Of a DNA stretch of 64,000 bases, positions 1 through 10,993 are shown piece by piece (the first letter of the stretch is position 1; each line of letters starts with the position of its first letter). The stretch comes from Bufo bufo. Its lineage: Eukaryota > Chordata > Amphibia > Anura > Bufonidae. The position numbers and the translations under genes were made by a program. The notes below the pieces were generated by a model that saw only the letters and a program-made list of their open reading frames with translations, was not told the DNA's origin and searched no databases. The stretch is from the NCBI RefSeq assembly GCF_905171765.1, contig NC_053390.1:302816622-302880621 (forward strand), given 5' to 3'.

Positions 1-3000
1 AGGCCCTCGCCCCTAATGTTTTAGAGGGTCAGCTCAGCAGCAGGCACTCGCATATAATGTTTTAGAGCGTCAGCTCAACTGCAGGCCCTCGCATATAATG
101 TTTTAGAGCGTCAACTCACCAGCAGGCACTCGCATATAATGTTTTAGAGGTTCATCTCAGCAGCCGGCCCCCGCATATAATGTTTTAGATGGTCAGATTA
201 GCAGCAGGCCCTCGCATATAATGATTTACTGGGACAGCTCACCAGCAGGCACTCGCATATAATGTTTTAGAGCGTCAGCTCACCAGCAGGCACTCGCATA
301 TAATGTTTTACAGTGTCAGCTCACCAGTAGTCCCTCCCCCCTAATGTTTTAGAGCATCAGCTCACCAGCAGGCCCTCGCATGTAATGTTTTAGAACGTCA
401 GCTCATCAGCAGGCACTCGCATATAATGTTTTAGAGCGTCAGCACAGCAGCAGGCCCCCGTCCTTAATGATTTAGAGTGTCAGATCAGCAGCTAGCCCTC
501 ACCCCTAATGTTTTAGATGGTCAGCTCACCAGCAGTCACTCGCATATTAATGTTTTAGAGTGTCAGCTCAGCAGCAGGCCCTCGCATAAAATGCTTAACA
601 GGGTCAGCTCACCAGCATGCACTCGCATATAATGTTTTATAGCGTCAGCTCACTAGCAGGCACTCGCTTATAATGTTTTAGAGGGTCAGCCCAGCAGCAG
701 GCCTCCGCCCTTAATGTTTTAGAGGTTCAGATCAGCAGCAGACCCTCACCCCTAATGTTTTAGAGGGTCAGATCAGCAGCAGGCCCTCGCATATAATGTT
801 TTACAGGATTAGCTCACCAGCATGCACTCGTATATGTGGTTTTATGGCGTCAGCTCACCAGCAGGCCCTTGCATAAAATGTTTTATTGGGTCGGCTCAGC
901 AGCAGGCTCTCGCATATAATGTTTTACAGGGTCAGCTCACCAGCAGGCCCTCGCCCCTAATGTTTTAGAGGGTCAGCTCAGCAGCAGACACTCGCATATA
1001 ATGTTTTAGAGCGTCAGCTCAACTGCAGGCCCTCGCATATAATGTTTTAGAGCGTCAGCTCACCAGCAGGCACTCGCATATTATGTTTTAGAGGTTCATC
1101 TCAGCAGCCGGCCCCCGCATATAATGTTTTATATGGTCAGATTAGCAGCAGGCCCTCGCATATAATGATTTACTGGGACAGCTCACCAGCAGGCCCTCGC
1201 ATATAATGATTTACTGGGACAGCTCACCAGCAGGCACTCGCATATAATGTTTTACAGTGTCAGCTCACCAGCAGTCCCTCCCCCCTAATGTTTTAGAGCA
1301 TCAGCTCACCAGCAGGCCCTCGCATGTAATGTTTTAGAGCGTCAGCCCAGCAGCAGGCCCCCGCCCTTAATGATTTAGAGTGTCAGATCAGCAGCTAGCC
1401 CTCACCCCTAATGTTTTAGAGGGTCAGCTCAGCAGCAGGCTCTCGCATATAATGTTTTACAGCATCAGCTCACCAGCAGTCCATCGCCCCGAATGTTTTT
1501 TTGGGTCGGCTTAGCAGCAGGCTCTCACATATAATGTTTTACAGAGTCAGCTCACCAAGAGGCACTCGCATATAATGTTTTAGAGCGTCAGTTCACCAGC
1601 AGGCACTCGCATATAGTGATTTAGAGCGTTAGATCACTAGCAGGCCCTCACATATAATGATTTAGAGCATTTGCTCACCAGCAGGCACTCGCATATAATG
1701 TTTTAGAGCAACAGCTCATTAGCAGGCATTCGCAAACAATGTTTTAGAGCGTCAGCTCACCAGCAGGCACTCTCATATAATGTTTTAGAGGGTCAGCTCA
1801 GCAGCCGGCCCCCGCCCATAATGTTTTAGAGGGTCAGATCAGCAGCAGACCATCGCATATAATGTTTTACTGGGTCAGCTCAGGAGCATGCACTTGCATA
1901 TAATGTTTTAGAGCGTCAGCTCACCAGCAGGCATTTGCATATAATTTCTAGAGCGTTATTTCACCAGCAGGCACTCGCATATAATGTTTTAGAGCATCTG
2001 CTCACCAGCAGGCACTCGCATATAATGTTTCAGAGGGTCAGCTCAGCAGCAGGCCCTCGAATATAATATTTTACAGGGTCAGCTCACCAGCATACTCTCG
2101 AATATAATGTTTTATAGCGTCAGCTCACCAGCAGGCCCTCGCCCCTAATGTTTTAGAGGGTCAGCTCACCAGCATGCACTCGCATATAATGTTTTACAGT
2201 GTCAGCTCACCAGCAGGCCCTCCCCCCTAATGTTTTAGAGGGTCAGCTCAGCAGCAGGCCCTCGCATATAATGTTTTACTGGGTCAGCTCAGTAGCAGGC
2301 CCTCACATATAATATTTTAGAACGTCAGCTCACCAGCAGGCACTCGCATTTAATGTTTTAGAGGGTCAGCTCAACTGCAAGCCCTCGCATATAATGTTTT
2401 AGAGCGTCAGCTCACCAGCAGGTCCTCGCATAAAATGCTTAACAGTGTCAGCTCACCATCATGCACTCGCATATAATGTTTTAGAGGGTCAGCTCACTAG
2501 CAGGCACTCGCTTATAATGTTTTAGAGGGTCAGCCCAGCAGCAGGCCCCCGCCCTTAATGTGTTAGAGGTTCAGATCAGCAGCAGGCCCTCGCATATAAT
2601 GTTTTACAGGGTTAGTTCACCAGCAGGCACTCGCATATAATGTTTTACTGGGAGAGTACACCAGCAGGCCCTCGCATATAATGTTTTAGAGCGTCAGCTC
2701 ACCAGCAGGCACTCGCATATAATGTTTTACAGGGTCAGCTCACCAGCAGGCCCTCACCTCTAATGTTTTAGAGGGTCAGCTCAGCAGTAGGCCCTCGCAT
2801 ATTATATTTTAGAGTGCAGGTAATTTGAAACGATGGGTCTCAGATTTAGATTGGATCCAGTTTCTTTTATATTTTGGAGTGTCAGCTCACCAGCAGGCAC
2901 TCGCATATAATGTTTTAGAGGGTCAGCTCAGCAGCCGGACCCAGCCCATAATGTTTTAGAGGGTCAGATCAGCAGCAGACCATCGCATATAATGTTTTAC

Positions 3001-4278
3001 TGGGTCAGCTCAGGAGCATGCACTCGCATATAATGTTTTACTGGGTCAGCTCAGGAGCATGCACTCGCATATAATGTTTTAGAGCGTCAGCTCACCAGCA
3101 GGCATTCGCATATAATGTTTTACAGGGTCAGCTCACCAGTAGTCCCTCCCCCCTAATGTTTTAGAGGGTCAGCTCAGCAGCAGGCCCTCGCATATAATGT
3201 TTTACTGGGTCAGCTCAGCAGCAGGCTCTCGCATATAATGTTTTCGAACCTCAGCTCACCAGTAGGCACTCGCATATAATGTTTTAGAGCGTCAGCTCAC
3301 CAGCAGGCACTCGCATATAATGTTTTAGAGCGTCAGCTCACCAGCTGGCACTCGCATATAATGTTATAGAGGGTCATATCAGCAGCAGACCTTCACCCCT
3401 AATGTTTTAGAGGGTCAGCTCACCAGCAGGCACTCGCATATAATGTTTTACAGGGACAGCTCACCAGCATGCACTCGCATATAATGTTTTACAGGGACAG
3501 ATCACCAGCATGCACTCGCATATAATGTTTTATAGCGTTAGCTCACCAGCAGGCACTCGCATATAATGCTTTAGAGCAACCGCTCACCAGCAGGCACTCG
3601 CATATGTTTTAGAGCATCAGCTCAACTGCAGGCCCTCGCATATAATGTTTTAGATCGTCAGCTCAGCAGCAGGCCCCGGCCCATAATGTTTTAGAGAATC
3701 AGCTCAGCAGCAGGCCCCGGCCCATAATGTTTTAGAGGATCAGCTCAGCAGCAGGCCCTCGCATATAATGTTTCACAGGGTCAGCTCACCAGCATGCACT
3801 CGCATATAATGCTATATAGCTTTAGCTCACCAGCAGGCCCTTGCCCCTAATGTTTTAGAGGATTAGCACAGCAGCAGGCCCTCGCATTTAATGTTTTACT
3901 GGGTAAGTACACCAGCAGGCCCTCGCATATAATGTTTTAGAGCATCAGCTCACCAGCAGGCACTCGCATATAATGTTTTAGAGCATTAGCTCACCAGCAG
4001 GCACTCACATATAATGTTTTCGAGCTTCAGCTCAACTGCAGACCCTCGCATATAATGTTTTATAGCGTCAGCTCACCAGCAGGCCCTTGCATATAATGTT
4101 TTACTGGGTTAGTACACCAGCAGGCCCTCGCATATAATGTTTTAGAGCGTCAGCTCACCAGCAGTCACTAGCATATAATGTTTTAGAGCGTCAGCTCACC
4201 AGCAAGCACTTGCATATAATATTTTATAGCATCAGCTCACCAGCAGGCACTCGTATATAATGTTTTAGAGTGTCAGCT
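1..4278 (+). repeat. 41-bp satellite array, block 1
   Basis: About 100 head-to-tail copies of a roughly 41-bp unit that reads, in parts, TTTTAGAGCGTCAGCTCACC then AGCAGGCACTCGCATATAAT. Units vary at fixed positions (GCACTCG/GCCCTCG, CATATAAT/CCCCTAAT, CTCACC/CTCAGC/CTCAAC). The variants recur in order: the run of variants at 1-260 reappears at 945-1210, so there is a higher-order period of about 22-23 units. A foreign stretch of about 55 bp sits near 2815-2870. No gene is visible. Confidence 0.97.
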
Positions 4279-5091
4279 TGTAGTGGTAGTTTTGGAAACT
4301 GGTACCGTCGGATCCTGATCCTTGTGAAGTACTATTAGCTCTTTTAGATATATGGAGACTTGCAAGTGTAAGCAACCAGCACCGATGAAATAAGGCTCTG
4401 CTTCGTGTCAAAGAAATTCTGTGTCTGTTAACATTTGTTAGACCTTTTTACTGGACTAACTCGCCCTCCATGGCACATGGCCGCCCAGTAATATTACAGA
4501 TAAGCAGGTGCAATCCACCTCATGCCTTGACCAATAGGAATACATTTCAGAACTGAAAGGTACACATTTGCACATTCTCACCATCCACTACCACACCCAG
4601 AACACGTGCAAATGCTTCCAAATGAATCAGCCTTTTATATAAACAGATATGGCCCTAATCGGACAATATCTATTTAATTCGGTACAGATATCCTACAGAC
4701 CCAAAGTGAACCTCTGTTAGACATTGTTCCGAAAGGGGGGATCAGTCCCTGAGATAGGTCTTTTAAAACATCGTCGACCAAGAAAGGTGATATAGCATTC
4801 ACATGGCCACCAGTCCCACCAACCAATATTTTGTAGCATGTTGGGGCCCCCATGGTTCAATGAGACCGGCATCAGTGTGCTATACCCCACCGTTGCTGAT
4901 GAGGATCCGCTGGCAGCTTTCACTAAGAACATTGCTCTCAGAGCCAGCAGCCATTAGATCCCCTCAAACCAACGGTGGCGACTTTCAGACCTTACACAGG
5001 GATGCATATACAAAATAAACCTACATAACATTCCTAAGCTAAAGAGAAAGTCCACTATAGTAATCCTATGCTAATAAAAATTTCCACGACA
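4279..5091 (+). mobile_element. Possible solo LTR in the satellite
   Basis: An 813-bp non-satellite insertion with matching ends TGTAGTGG and CCACGACA, that is TG...CA with an 8-bp near-inverted repeat as in retroviral-type LTRs. Inside are a TATA-like TTTATATAAA near 4635-4643 and an AATAAA polyadenylation signal at 5014-5019, in the order expected of a plus-strand LTR. No protein of interest is encoded; short open frames here look incidental. The flanks (CAGCT on the left, GGCAC on the right) do not form a clear target duplication and about eight bases of the satellite unit are missing, so the ends may be altered. A non-LTR origin is possible. Confidence 0.5.
4635..4643 (+). promoter_or_regulatory. 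TATA-like box in the solo LTR
   Basis: TTATATAAA preceded by C/T-rich sequence, about 370 bp upstream of the AATAAA at 5014-5019. Position and spacing fit an LTR promoter; function is inferred. Confidence 0.35.
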
Positions 5092-7858
5092 GGCACACGC
5101 ATATAATGTTTTAGAGCATTAGCTCACCAGCAGGCACTCGCATTTAATGTTTTTTAGGGTCAGCCCAGCAGCTGGCACCCGCATATAATGTTTTACAGGG
5201 TTAGCTCACCAGCAGGCACTCGCCCCTAATGTTTTATAGCGTCAGCTCACCAGCAGGCCCTCGCCCCTAATGTTTTATTGGGTCGGCTCAGCAGCAGGCT
5301 CTCGCATATAATGTTTTACAGGGTCAGCCCACCAGCAGGCCATCACATATAATGTTTTACTGGGTCAGCTCACCAGCAGGCCCTCGCCCCTAATGTTTTA
5401 GAGGGTCAGCTCAGCAGCAGGCACTCGCATATAATGTTTTAGAGCGTCAGCTCAACAGCAGGCACTCGCATATAATGTTTTAGAGTGTCAGCTCACCAGC
5501 AGGCATTCGCAAATAATGTTTTAGAGCGTCAGCTCAACTGCAGGCCCTCGCATATAATGTTTTAGAGCATCAGCTCAACTTCAGGCCCTCGCATATAATG
5601 TTTTAGAGTGTCAGCTCACCAGGCCCTCGCATATAATGTTTTAGAGTGTTGTCTCACCAGCAGGCCCTCGCATATAATGTTTTAGAGGGTCAGCTCAGCA
5701 GCAGGCCCACGCATATAAAATTTTACAGGGTCAGCTCAAATGCAGGCCCACGCATATAATGTTTTATAGCGTCAGCTCACCAGCATGCCCTCGCATATAA
5801 TGTTTTATAGCGTCAGCTCACCAGCAGGCCCTCTCCCAAAATGTTTTAGAGGGTCAGCTCAGCAGCAGGCTCTCGCATATAATGTTTTACAGGGTTAGCT
5901 CACCAGCATGCACTCGTATATAATGTTTTAGAGCGTCAGCTCACCAGCAGACGCTCGCATATAATGTTTTAGAGGTTCAGCTCAGCAGAAGTCCCTCGCC
6001 CCAAATGTTTTATTGGGTCAGCTCAGCAGCAGGCACTCGCATATAATGTTTTAGAGCATCAGCTCAACTTCAGGCCCTCGCATATAATGTTTTAGAGGGC
6101 CAGATCAGCAGCAGACCTTCACCCCTAATGTTTTAGAGGGTCAGCTCAGCAGCAGGCTCTCGCATATAATGTTTTACAAGGTTAGCTCATCAGCATGCAC
6201 TCGTATATAATGTTTTAGAGCGTCAGCTCACCAGCAGGCCCTCGCATATAATGTTTTAGAGGGTCAGCTCAGCAGCAGGCTCTCGCATATAATGTTTTAC
6301 AAGGTTAGCTCACCAGCAGGCACTCGCATATATTGTTTTAGAGCGTCAGCTCAACTGCAGGCCCTCGCATATAATGTTTTAGAGCGTCAGCTCACCAGCA
6401 AGCACTCGCATATAATGTTTTAGAGGGTCAGCTCAGCAGCAGTCCCTCGCCCCAAATGTTTTATTGGGTCAGCTCACCAGCAGTCATTCGCAAATAATGT
6501 TTTAGAGCGTCAGCTCAACTGCAGGTTCTCGCATATAATGTTTTAGAGCATCAGCTCTACTGCAGGCCCTCGCATATAATGTTTTAGAGCGTCAGCTCTA
6601 CTGCAGGCACTCGCATATAATGTTTTAGAGCATCAGCTCAACTGCAGGCCCTCGCATACAATGTTTTAGAGCGTCAGCTTAACAGCAGGCACTCGCATAT
6701 AATGTTTTAGAGTGTCAACTCAACAGCAGGCACTTGCATATAATATTTTAGAGCGTCAGCTCACCAGCAGGCACTCGCATATAATGTTTTAGAGCATCAG
6801 CTCACCAGCAGGCACTCACACATAATGTTTTAGAACGTTAGCTCACCAGCAGGCACTCGCATATAATGTTTTAGAGTGTTATATCATCAGCAGGCACTCG
6901 CATATAATGTTTTAGAGTGTTATATCACCAGCAGGCACTCGCATATAATGTTTTAGAGCATCAGCTCACTAGCAGGCACTCGCATATAATGTTTTAGAGC
7001 GTCAGCTCAACTGCAGGCCCTCGCATATAATGTTTAAGAGCATCAGCTCTAATGCAGGCACTCGCATATAATGTTTTTAGAGCGTCAGTTCACCAGCAGG
7101 CCCTCGCATATAATGTTTTATAGCGTCAGCTCACCAGCAGGCACTCGCATATAATGTTTTATAGCGTCAGCTCACCAGCAGGCACTCGCATATAATGTTT
7201 TAGAGGGTCAGCTCATCTGTAGGCACTCGTATATAATGTTTTAGAGGGTCAGCTCAGCAGCAGTCCCCCGCCCATAATGTTTTACAGGGTCAGCTCACCA
7301 GCAGGCACTCGCATATAATGTTTTAGAGGGTCAGATCAGCAGCAGACCCTCACCCCTAATGTTTTAGAGGGTCAGCTCAGCAGCAGGCCCTTGCATATAA
7401 TGTTTTATAGCGTCAGCTCACCAGCAGGCCCTCGCCCCTAATGTTTTACAGGGTCAGCTCACCAGCAGGCCCTCGCATATGTTTTACTGGGTCAGCTCAC
7501 CAGCATGCCCTCGCATATAATGTTTTAAAGCGTCAGCTCACCAACATGCACTCGCATATTATGTTTTAGAGCGTCAGCTCACCAGCAAGCACTCGCATAT
7601 AATGTTTCAGAGCGTCAGCTCACTAGCAGGCACTCGCATATAATGTTTTAGAACGTCTGCTCACAAGCAGGCACTCACATATAAGGTTTTAGAGCGTTAG
7701 CTCACCAGAAGGCACTCGCATATAATGTTTTACAGAGTCAGCTCACCAGAATGCACTCGCATATAATGTTTTAGAGCATCAGCTCACCAGTAGGCACTCG
7801 CATATAATGTTTTAGAGCGTCAGCTCAACTGCAGGCCCTCGAATATAATGTTTTAGAG
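5092..7858 (+). repeat. 41-bp satellite array, block 2
   Basis: About 67 further copies of the same 41-bp unit and orientation as block 1. The part 6990-7760 is a close duplicate of the block that begins at 8003 (offset about 970 bp, for example CATCAGCTCT at 7041 and 8011). In that duplicate the insertion sites of the MITE (7033-7040) and of the large hAT (7564-7571) are empty. The last 8 bases, TTTTAGAG, are the target duplication of the MITE. Confidence 0.97.
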
Positions 7859-8002
7859 CAGGCATCTCAAACTACGGCCCTCAGCTGTTGTAAAACTACA
7901 ACTCCCACAATGCCCTGCTGTAGGCTGATACCTGTAGGCTGTCCGGGCATGCTGGGAGTTGTAGTTTTGCAACAGCTGGAGGGCCCGAGTTTGAGATGCC
8001 TG
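7859..8002. mobile_element. 144-bp palindromic hAT MITE
   Basis: A short non-autonomous element with perfect 15-bp terminal inverted repeats CAGGCATCTCAAACT / AGTTTGAGATGCCTG and an almost palindromic body. It is flanked by an exact 8-bp target duplication TTTTAGAG (7851-7858 and 8003-8010). The 8-bp duplication and a CAGG...CAAACT terminus are typical of hAT elements. The terminus resembles that of the larger hAT at 8544 (CAGGGGTGTCAAACT), which could have supplied transposase. It has no coding capacity. Confidence 0.93.
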
Positions 8003-8543
8003 TTTTAGAGCATCAGCTCTAATGCAGGCACTCGCATATAATGTTTTAGAGCGTCAGCTCACCAGCAGGCCCTCGCATATAATGTTTTATAGCGTCAGCT
8101 CACCAGCAGGCACTCGCATATAATGTTTTATAGCGTCAGCTCACCAGCTGGCACTCGCATATAATGTTTTAGAGGGTCAGCTCACCTGCAGGCACTCGTA
8201 TATAATGTTTTAGAGGGTCAGCTCAGCAGCAGTCCCCCGCCCATAATGTTTTACAGGGTCAGCTCACCAGCAGGCACTCGCATATAATGTTTTAGAGGGT
8301 CAGATCAGCAGCAGACCTTTACCCCTAATGTTTTAGAGGGTCAGCTCAGCAGCAGGCCCTTGCATATAATGTTTTATAGCGTCAGCTCACCAGCAGGCCC
8401 TCGCCCCTAATGTTTTAGAGGGTCAGCTCAGCAGCAGGCCCTCGCATATAATGTTTTACTGGGTCAGCTCACCAGCAGGCCCTCGCATATAATGTTTTAA
8501 AGCGTCAGCTCACCAGCAGGCACTCGCATATAATGTTTTAGAG
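8003..8543 (+). repeat. 41-bp satellite array, block 3
   Basis: About 13 copies of the same satellite between the MITE and the large hAT. The last 8 bases TTTTAGAG (8536-8543) are the left target duplication of the element that starts at 8544. Confidence 0.97.
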
Positions 8544-8805
8544 CAGGGGTGTCAAACTCTGGCCCACGGGCCAAATTTGGCAGTGTAATTATATTTGGCC
8601 CGCGAGGCTATACCAAATGACTACTAGAGCTAGCCCGCCGGTATTATACATCGCATTCATTCATCGCTAATACTACAAATCCCATAATGCCTTGCTGATG
8701 TTTTGGCGCGTCAATAAGGACAGGTCCCAGAAACGCCCTCTCCTGTGTGACAGAAGTCATAGCGATCTCAAGCTACAACTGTCACTGTGGAACCCCTTCC
8801 CAAAA

Positions 8806-10440
8806 ATGGCAAAAAGAAAGGCAGACAACAGGAACTTTCTGGACAGGTCGGAGACAGAATATCTGTTTACATATGTAAAAGACAGACCTGTTTGTCTGAT
8901 TTGTGGAGTCAACGTGGCTATAACTAAGGAGTACAACATTCGACGACACTATGAAACAAAACACCATGACAAGTACAAGGACCTGGACATGACTCAAAAG
9001 AGCCAGAAAGTGGAGGAGATGAAAAGAAGTTTGGTTTCACAACAGAATATGTTCAAAAAAGCCACATCACAAAGTGAGGCTGCTGTAAAAGCTAGTTATA
9101 TTGTAGCAGTAGAGATCGCAAAATCAGCCCGGCCCTTTAATGAGGGAGAGTTTGTGAAAAAGTGCATGTTGAAAGTTTGTGACATCGTGTGCCCAGAGAA
9201 AAAGCAAGCCTTTTCAAACGTGAGCCTGAGCAGAAACACAGTAGCTGATCGCACATGTGATCTTGCCACCAATCTGTATGACCAGCTTTTGGAAAAGGGA
9301 AAAGATTTTGTTGCATTCTCCCTTGCTGTGGATGAGAGCAGCGACGCATCTGATACTGCTCAGCTGTCAGTCTTCATCCGTGGAGTGGACTCAAATATGT
9401 GTGTTACGGAGGAGCTATTGGGATTCAAATCAATGCATGGCACAACCACAGGAAAGGAAATCTTTGAGGAGGTTTCCAAATGCGTAACTGAAATAAAGCT
9501 GTCGTGGGATAAACTCGTGTGATTAACGACAGATGGTGCGCCAGCGATGTGCGGTAAAACAAGTGGACTGGTGGACAGGGTCCGGGAGAAGATGCAGGAA
9601 GAGAACTGTGCAGGTGAACTAACTGTTTATCACTGCATCATACATCAGGAATCACTGTGTGGCAAAGCCCTAAAGATGGAACATGTTATGACCACAGTAA
9701 CACAAGTAGTTAACTTTATAAGAGCCAAAGGTCTGAATCACCGCCAGTTTAAGTCTTTTCTGGAGGAGTGTGGTTCGGCGTATTCAGACGTGCCGTATCA
9801 CACAGAGGTGAGATGGTTAAGCCGAGGAAAAGTACTGAATAGATGTTTTGAGCTGCATGAGGAAATATGTCAGTTTCTGGAAAGCAAAGGGAAGGACACA
9901 GCAAAACTTCGGGAGAAAAAGTTTCTGTGTGAGCTGGCCTTTCTGTGTGACATCTCGAGCCATCTCGATGCGCTGAACCTGCAGCTTCAGGGGCGCGGGC
10001 GCATCATCACAGACATGTACGCTGCAGTGAGGGCTTTTAAAACTAAACTGTGCCTGTGGGAGAATCAGATGCTGCAAGGAAACCTTGGCCATTTTCCCTG
10101 CTGCCAAACCATGAAAACGCAGTTCTTTACCAACTTGTTCCCATGTGCAGTTTGCTGAAAAACTCAGTGTACTCGGCGCAGAGTTTAGCCGGCGATTTGC
10201 CGACTTTGATGTCCAGAAATGTAGGTTTGAACTGCTCAGTAATCCCTTCGCAGTTAATGTGGAAAACGCACCAACCAACCTCCAAATGGAGCTAATTGAA
10301 CTCCAGTGTAATGACACGCTGAAGTCAAAGTATGATGCTGTGGGCGCCGCACAGTTTCCACAGTTCATCCCTGACACAATGCCTCAGCTCCGCACCCAAG
10401 CTGCTCAGATGCTCTCCATGTTCGGCAGCACTTATCTATG
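8806..10440 (+). pseudogene. hAT transposase, ZBED5/Charlie-like, N-terminal and central part
   Basis: This would encode a DNA-cutting transposase acting on the element's own ends. The likely start is the ATG at 8806 (MAKRKADNRNFLDRSE), not the upstream in-frame ATG at 8692. A BED zinc finger follows (PVCLICGVN ... RRHYETKHHDKY), then the RNase-H-like core with AVDESSD and LTTDGAPAMCG. Two lesions are visible: an in-frame TGA at 9520-9522 just before LTTDGAP, and a frameshift between about 10125 and 10145, after which the frame MQFAEKLSVLG continues. At 10440 the gene is cut by the Gypsy LTR; the C-terminus resumes at 15862. It cannot make a full-length protein. Confidence 0.9.
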
Positions 10441-10993
10441 TGTAACAATCCTACAGGCTCACCTGAGTCAGAGGACCGCTTGCTGGGGGTAGGAGTGGAG
10501 CCCAGTGGCAAGGACCGCAGGCAGGTAGTAAGCGTGGTCAGACAATCCAGATGGCAACGGTGGTAGCAGCTCAGTAGGTAGGGATAAGGCAGAAGAGTAG
10601 TCGGTAGGCAGGCGGTGGGTCAGGGCAGGCGGCAGTAAGCGTGGTCAGACAATCCGGATGGCAACGGTGGTAGCAGTTCAGTAGGTAGGGATAAGGCAGA
10701 AGAGTAGTCGGTAGGCAATTCCTGGTCAGCAGTGGACTTCCAGCAGTAGCAAGAGCAGCAGATGAGGAGAAGCTTGATCAAGGCTCAGGAGCTCAATAAT
10801 CAGCAAACTGGAGTGCAAGGGGCTGGACTTATATAGGGAAATACCAGGTGTGGGGAATCAAGGGTAATGAGCAAGGCTTGGCAAGACTGAGGTTAACTAA
10901 TAGGCTTCAGGGAGGAATGTCCAGAGAGGACGGTAGCCTAGTAAGCAGGGCTACCGCCTGGGATGTGGCTGGTCACGGGTTTGAATCCCGACA
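10441..10993 (-). repeat. 3' LTR of the Gypsy element
   Basis: A 553-bp LTR, downstream copy with respect to the minus-strand genes. It contains an internal near-duplicate of about 100 bp (GTAAGCGTGGTCAGACAATC twice) and a TATA-like CTTATATAGG at 10828-10837. The pol frame runs into the LTR and stops at 10938. The end at about 10930-10991 has the tRNA-like sequence described for the other LTR. Confidence 0.96.

Noticed and set aside
1..4278. CRISPR-like array
   Set aside because: There are no unique spacers: the whole 41-bp unit repeats. The context is a eukaryotic transposon-rich genome.
4803..5018. Short frames of about 70 codons in the 4.3-5.1 kb insertion
   Set aside because: They lie on opposite strands in LTR-like sequence and show no domain.
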